Assembly (NCBI GenBank): GCA_030620375.1
Contig: JAUXEW010000069.1
Coordinates: forward strand, 1-11,463
Length of the DNA: 11,463 nt
Direction of reading: 5' to 3'
Origin: Desulfobacteraceae bacterium
Lineage (GTDB): Bacteria > Desulfobacterota > Desulfobacteria > Desulfobacterales > UBA5616
Shown: positions 7,685 through 11,463 of the stretch, one piece after another
Layout: the number at the start of each line of letters is the position of its first letter
How positions within the stretch are numbered: position 1 is the first letter of the stretch
Notes under the pieces: generated by a model
What the model was told of the DNA's origin: nothing
The model's database searches: none
What the model saw: the letters and a program-made list of their open reading frames with translations, nothing else
Position numbers and translations under genes: made by a program

Positions 7685-8317
7685 ATGGAAAAAAATAGTG
7701 AAACTTCAGACACCCGCATTTTGCTTGTCCGCCATGGGGAGACTGAATGGAATCGGACCGGGAAATTTCAAGGCAGGAGCAACATACCCTTAAACCAAAA
7801 TGGAAAAAACCAGGCAAACGCCCTGGCGTTAAGATTAAAAGACGAATCTCTTTCGGTCATATACGCCAGTCCGCTGGCTCGGGCTATAGAGACGGCACGT
7901 CTCATAAAGGTCTACCATCCTTCAGCGACGCTTATCGAGGAAGACGGGTTTATGGAAATGGATTTGGGAGATTTCGAAGGAATGGACGGCAAAAAATGGG
8001 CTGCAGAACATCCGGATTTTCTTAAATCCTGGTGGAAAAGCCCTGGAACAGTTAAGATGCCGGGCGGGGAAAGTTTTAAAGAAGTCCAGGCTCGGGCCGT
8101 CAACACATTAAGCCGCATTCTTCAGCTTCACCCATCCGAAAGCACCGTATTGATCTGCAGCCACAATTTTGTAATCCTCAGCCTGCTGTGCTTTGCCATG
8201 GACATCTCTCTTGATAAGTTCAGAGAGTTGCGTCTGGAAACCGGAACGCTGAGCATCCTTTATAAGAAGGGAGAGAAGATGTGGATGGAAGAAATGAATA
8301 TACGGCCGCAAATGTAA
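7685..8317 (+). CDS. Histidine phosphatase family protein (phosphoglycerate mutase superfamily, 210 aa)
   Basis: This is a cytoplasmic enzyme of the histidine phosphatase (PF00300) fold. LLVRHGETEWN carries the phospho-acceptor His17 next to Arg16, followed by the family's FQGRSNIPLNQNG stretch. SPLARAIETA supplies the second Arg (Arg66), FMEMDLGDFEGM the acid residue (Glu91), and CSHNF the second active-site His (His160). The full core is therefore present and the length is normal for the family. The start ATG follows GAGGA by 9 nt. The substrate cannot be fixed: cofactor-independent broad phosphatases, alpha-ribazole phosphatase (CobC) and true mutases share these motifs, and no cobalamin genes flank it. 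It stands alone on the plus strand, convergent with the operon to its right. It has no clear terminator of its own; the hairpin at 8432-8450 might serve weakly. Confidence 0.93.
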   Translation: MEKNSETSDTRILLVRHGETEWNRTGKFQGRSNIPLNQNGKNQANALALRLKDESLSVIYASPLARAIETARLIKVYHPSATLIEEDGFMEMDLGDFEGMDGKKWAAEHPDFLKSWWKSPGTVKMPGGESFKEVQARAVNTLSRILQLHPSESTVLICSHNFVILSLLCFAMDISLDKFRELRLETGTLSILYKKGEKMWMEEMNIRPQM

Positions 8318-8422
8318 AACAACGCCTCTCATATCCTGAAACCTTTGGCTTAGTGAATAATATTTTTAGGCCTTGACTAGAACATCGATCTATTTTTGAA
8401 AGGGCACTGATTTGTTTTGCGT

Positions 8423-8450
8423 AAAAACCGGGGGCTGCCAACGGCAGCCC
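8423..8450 (-). terminator. Rho-independent terminator of the three-gene operon
   Basis: On the minus strand, GGGCTGCC and GGCAGCCC form a perfect 8-bp GC-rich stem (8432-8450) with a 3-nt loop. After CCGG comes TTTTT (8423-8427). It lies 17 nt past the MaoC-type stop codon, so it ends the minus-strand operon. On the plus strand the stem lacks a following T-run. Confidence 0.85.
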
Positions 8451-8467
8451 TATTCTGCCTTAAAGAG

Positions 8468-8908
8468 TCAGATGTTGTGGCCACTGGCAACCGCCACCTG
8501 ATCCTGATTCCTGATTTTCCAGTCATACTCACACATCCAGCCTTTACCTGTCTTCTTTTTGCTCGTAATTTCCGCTTCCATTCTTATACTGTCATCAGCG
8601 TAAACAGGGGCATGAAACCTTAGATTGTCTGTGCCTATATATGCGATAACGTCAGATAGAAATCCCGACTGGATTAACAAGCCATAGGCAATGTTAAGGC
8701 TGCACACGCCGGGCAGGAGTTGAGATTTCCATCCGCTTTCCTGAGCAGCCTTCTCACTCAAAAATTGCGCGGCATAATCTCCGCCCATAAGCGCACCCAT
8801 TTCGATATCGGTTCTTGAAACTATTCGAGCTTTGGTGGTTGTTTTATCACCTACTTCCATTTTTTGTATTGGCTTTCTCCAATCATCCTCAACATAATGT
8901 GTTCCCAT
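8468..8908 (-). CDS. MaoC-type hot-dog fold protein with altered active site (146 aa)
   Basis: The sequence fits a single hot-dog domain of the MaoC dehydratase / (R)-specific enoyl-CoA hydratase family. The central helix region GGDYAAQFLSEKAAQESGW aligns with the family's GDxNPxHxDxxxA motif, and the tail IGTDNLRFHAPVYADDSIRMEAEI matches the typical 'FxxPVxxGDxxxxxxEV' strand pair. Asp44 matches the catalytic Asp, but the position five residues later, normally His, is Phe49, and the usual Asn-Pro pair is Ala46-Ala47. The later 'HG' is Pro66-Gly67. Classical hydratase activity is therefore doubtful; it may be a divergent subfamily, a thioester-binding protein or a partner subunit. ATG at 8908 follows AGGAGG by 5 nt. 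It is the last gene of the operon, 61 nt after the LarA-like gene. Confidence 0.8.
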   Translation of the reverse strand: MGTHYVEDDWRKPIQKMEVGDKTTTKARIVSRTDIEMGALMGGDYAAQFLSEKAAQESGWKSQLLPGVCSLNIAYGLLIQSGFLSDVIAYIGTDNLRFHAPVYADDSIRMEAEITSKKKTGKGWMCEYDWKIRNQDQVAVASGHNI

Positions 8909-8969
8909 TTTTTCCTCCTTTGATGGCGTCGCGCCCTTTTCGGGACATCCTTATCGTTTTAAAAGTGAA

Positions 8970-10187
8970 TTATTTAAATATGAGCTGCAGACAACCCTTT
9001 TTAAACGTAAGCTCCACAGGATCGGGGTCCACGTCACAGAGCGGGTGGCCGCCCACCTCATCGATTAAGTCTTCACTGACATACAGGTTATCAAGATGCC
9101 GGGTGTTGGGAATAAACATCCAGCGACGATCCCCGTATCGCTCCCTTATCCGCCGGATCAGAATTTCATCGGTGGGCAAGGTCGCGGGAATTTTTGCCCG
9201 CTCCATATCTCCGGTGGTGAATACATTGATAAACGTTTTTTCTTCATCAATGGCATCACGCAAACGCCGGGTAATAAAGTCCGCCAGCCCCACGCCGATG
9301 GCGTTGCCTTGTGACGCTTCGGACAACGAAAGCGCGGCAATAATCCTGATTTCCGGTTTCACAAGGTCTTCGAAACCTTTTACACCGCGAAAGCCGATCA
9401 CATTCGTATCCATTCCTGTCCCGCTGTAAGTTTTCCCAATGGCGCCAACCACCAGGACATTAAGGTCATCCACCGGAAGACAGGGAAAATAATAACGGTG
9501 ACGTTTTAGGAGGTACGGTTCCTTTTCGCCTATTTCATCCGAATGCAACGCGTGAATTTCCGCGGTTTGCTCAAAACCGTCTTCCAGAATGGCAAGACCT
9601 CCCAGAATTTTACCCGAGCCCAGGATCATCCGGCCCATTTCCATGAGCATATCCTTCATTTTTGGTGAAGGCGTATTATGAAAGGTCTCTGCAGATCGAA
9701 TTTTTCCCATCCCCACGACCATCATCTTCATCAAACCGCTCTGCACCGGTCCCGAAAAACAGGTGTGCAGCTTAATCCGGTTGAGCACCAGAACCCCCGC
9801 GGCATTGTAGCAGAACCTGTCCATGTACACGTCTCCGGTGCTGACCGTACCGAGTTTTACAACCGCCATACCGGACCGGATTTCCATGTTCATGGCCGCT
9901 TCGGTTATTCCCAGAGATTCCACCATGTTTCGCTGGCCGGCGGCTGTCGCTCCGTTATGAGATCCCATGCAGGGTACAATGAACGGATTTGCGCCGTGCC
10001 GGCGTAACCAGTCGCCGGCTGCCCTGGTGATGGTGGCGATATTGGAAATACCGCGACTCCCTGCCGTGATGGCGACATCTCCCTGTGGAACCCGGATATT
10101 CAGGTTGTCTAATTGGTGATATACGGCAGCGCTTAAATCCGTTAGCGAATTTGAAATAAGATGTTGACGGACTTTATAGAGTTTCAT
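8970..10187 (-). CDS. LarA-like (DUF2088) nickel-pincer-type isomerase/racemase homologue (405 aa)
   Basis: Related to lactate racemase LarA, a cytoplasmic enzyme using a nickel-pincer nucleotide tethered to a lysine. The N-terminal domain shows VAITAGSRGI, where Arg45 matches the Arg of LarA's DxTR motif but the Asp is gone, then MGSHNGAT, with His77 in place of LarA His108. In KLHTCFSGPVQSGLMKMMVVGMGKIRSAETFH, split here only for reference, His141 corresponds to LarA His174, Lys154 to the cofactor-binding Lys184, and His170 to the nickel ligand His200. The Lys-to-His distance of 16 residues equals that in LarA; the His-to-Lys gap is 3 longer. Substrate is unknown; lactate is only one option in this broad family. 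The cofactor genes larB, larC and larE are not in the window. Its ATG overlaps the preceding stop by 14 nt, implying translational coupling. Confidence 0.78.
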   Translation of the reverse strand: MKLYKVRQHLISNSLTDLSAAVYHQLDNLNIRVPQGDVAITAGSRGISNIATITRAAGDWLRRHGANPFIVPCMGSHNGATAAGQRNMVESLGITEAAMNMEIRSGMAVVKLGTVSTGDVYMDRFCYNAAGVLVLNRIKLHTCFSGPVQSGLMKMMVVGMGKIRSAETFHNTPSPKMKDMLMEMGRMILGSGKILGGLAILEDGFEQTAEIHALHSDEIGEKEPYLLKRHRYYFPCLPVDDLNVLVVGAIGKTYSGTGMDTNVIGFRGVKGFEDLVKPEIRIIAALSLSEASQGNAIGVGLADFITRRLRDAIDEEKTFINVFTTGDMERAKIPATLPTDEILIRRIRERYGDRRWMFIPNTRHLDNLYVSEDLIDEVGGHPLCDVDPDPVELTFKKGCLQLIFK

Positions 10188-11436
10188 GGTTCGTCACTTT
10201 TGCGGCCGTTCGAAATAATCCTTTTGCCATAGTTGACGTTGCCATTTCAGCCCTGGCTGTATATATTTTCCGGACAGCGTCCCGGATTTCCGGGTTTTCC
10301 GGTTCAACACAAATTGCCCAATCCAATAAATGGCAAGCCAGCCGGTAATTTCCTTCTGTCGCCAGTTCTTCGGCCCTCGTGGCGAGCTTATCCGCCCCAC
10401 CGGCCATTTTAGCGATCTCTTCAGCCTGCTCTTTTTCAGGAGCCGGCATTAAATGAGACGGTGTGCCGTCATACCAGCCACCGTAAAACCGCCATATGTT
10501 GCGGACGATAAATTCCGGCTCATCATACACCGGATGCAGGTACGGCTTTTTTAAAAGTTCTTCCGGCGCTTTTACGGTATGGATGATCGTATCCAACGAC
10601 TCTCCCTTGTTCATAAGCGCCACCGTTTGATCGTGAATGGATTCCAGAAGGGTTGCCGTATCGTCAAGCGCCTGTTTAACCCGATCATGCCCTATAATCA
10701 GCACGCCATGCCCCGGGGCCAAAATCTTCGGCTCCATTTTCATCATCTCACGTAATCCATCCGCCCAATCCTTTGCGTATCGTTGGACTTTCTGGGGATT
10801 CCCGGCATTGGGAACGGCCCAAATAAAAAGATCTCCCGTACAGAGCACCCGGGTATCCGGGAAAAATACCCAGGTATGGTCATCGGTCTCTCCACGGGAA
10901 TGCCGTATGACCACTTTTACCCCACCGACTTCGATATCCAGGCTTTCCCGGTACAATTGATCCGGCGGATCGTATTTATCCGGAAAATTGACACCCTCTT
11001 CACCGCCAAAAAACTGCCTTTCATTGATGATCTTATTCCAGTTAACCGTATCACAATACCGCTTAAAGCGAGGCAAGATATTTTCTTGGGCGATAACATG
11101 GGGAAGTGCCCAATTGTTAGCACCGGCCTCATCCGTATAGGAAGATACACCAAAGACATGGTCTACATGGCCATGGGTAAAAATCGCGGTGTTTAACCTC
11201 TGCTGAGTAACTTCCCGCACGGTTTTGAACTTAATCTCAACGTCCATAAATGCGCTGGGGTCCACAATGATCAACCCGTCGTTTGTCTCCCGGATTACGG
11301 AATTACTAAACCCTTTTATAAACCATGTGTCCGGGGCGATTTTTACAATCCCGTGAGGTGGATCAAACGGATGAAGATCATAAGTGGTTTGTTTACCGGT
11401 CCAGAGTGCTTCCGCAAGTTCATTGATTGATTCCAT
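10174..11436 (-). CDS. Metallo-beta-lactamase-fold hydrolase, alkylsulfatase-like (420 aa)
   Basis: The N-terminal 250 residues are a metallo-beta-lactamase domain: THGHVDH (His88, His90, Asp92, His93), His187 in RGETDDHTW, Asp202 in CTGD, and His243 in APGHG. These supply a complete two-metal site. The following part, with PYLHPVYDEPEFIVRNIWRF-type sequence and YGGWYDGTPSHL (about 298-329), then a helical EE-rich stretch to about 400, resembles the dimerisation domain of SdsA1/BDS1 alkylsulfatases. The family's extra C-terminal SCP2-like domain is missing (usual length is about 650). SdsA1 uses glutamates (E280, E299) where this protein seems to have His187 and Asp202, so the chemistry may differ. 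No signal peptide is evident, suggesting a cytoplasmic enzyme. ATG at 11436 follows AGGAGG (11443-11448) by 6 nt. It is the first operon gene seen; the promoter lies beyond the window or is absent from it. Confidence 0.88.
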   Translation of the reverse strand: MESINELAEALWTGKQTTYDLHPFDPPHGIVKIAPDTWFIKGFSNSVIRETNDGLIIVDPSAFMDVEIKFKTVREVTQQRLNTAIFTHGHVDHVFGVSSYTDEAGANNWALPHVIAQENILPRFKRYCDTVNWNKIINERQFFGGEEGVNFPDKYDPPDQLYRESLDIEVGGVKVVIRHSRGETDDHTWVFFPDTRVLCTGDLFIWAVPNAGNPQKVQRYAKDWADGLREMMKMEPKILAPGHGVLIIGHDRVKQALDDTATLLESIHDQTVALMNKGESLDTIIHTVKAPEELLKKPYLHPVYDEPEFIVRNIWRFYGGWYDGTPSHLMPAPEKEQAEEIAKMAGGADKLATRAEELATEGNYRLACHLLDWAICVEPENPEIRDAVRKIYTARAEMATSTMAKGLFRTAAKVTNHETL

Positions 11437-11463
11437 CGTAAACCTCCTTTTTTAGTAATAATA

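Noticed and set aside
8815..9429. Plus-strand open frame of 204 codons
   Set aside because: It spans the antisense of the MaoC-type start, the spacer and the LarA-like 3' end. The product is Ser/Pro/Arg-rich, as expected for an antisense shadow, and lacks motifs.
10783..11196. Plus-strand open frame of 137 codons
   Set aside because: It is antisense to the metal-binding core of the hydrolase gene and has no independent support.

Overview
The window looks like bacterial chromosome from the Desulfobacterota, most plausibly a Desulfobacterales sulfate reducer. This is an inference from gene content and style: a giant modular secreted protein with 'YLF...FW' repeats, a LarA-like protein in a catabolic-looking operon, short GC-rich palindromes between genes, and moderate GC with AT-rich spacers. 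No rRNA, tRNA, CRISPR, integrase or transposase was seen.

Layout. (1) Positions 1-6156, minus strand: one uninterrupted reading frame of 2052 codons whose 3' end lies beyond position 1. It encodes an exported multidomain protein: signal sequence, N-terminal beta-rich region, putative Ig-like domain, Asp-rich calcium-binding-type segment, four fibronectin-III-like repeats, two further beta domains, then at least ten and a half tandem domains of about 77-84 residues. The last part of that array is organised at a second level, as triplets repeating every 244 residues (732 bp). (2) Positions 6409-7311, minus strand: a membrane-anchored or exported transglutaminase-fold protein with an intact Cys-His-Asp triad, just upstream of the giant gene. 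(3) Positions 7312-7684: an AT-rich divergent intergenic region with a weak promoter candidate, an 18-bp palindrome and a GC hairpin. (4) Positions 7685-8317, plus strand: a histidine phosphatase (phosphoglycerate mutase superfamily). (5) Positions 8468-11436, minus strand: a three-gene operon encoding an alkylsulfatase-like metallo-beta-lactamase-fold hydrolase, a LarA-like (DUF2088) nickel-pincer-type protein whose start overlaps the preceding stop by 14 nt, and a MaoC-type hot-dog protein. The operon ends at a clear intrinsic terminator (8423-8450) facing the phosphatase gene.

How the genes may work together (inference). The operon combines a hydrolase, a putative isomerase/racemase and an acyl-CoA hydratase fold, which suggests processing of an organic acid, ester or sulfate ester, but no substrate can be read from the sequence. 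The transglutaminase-like protein and the giant repeat protein are consecutive on the same strand with no evident terminator between them. They may form a surface-protein/processing-enzyme pair.
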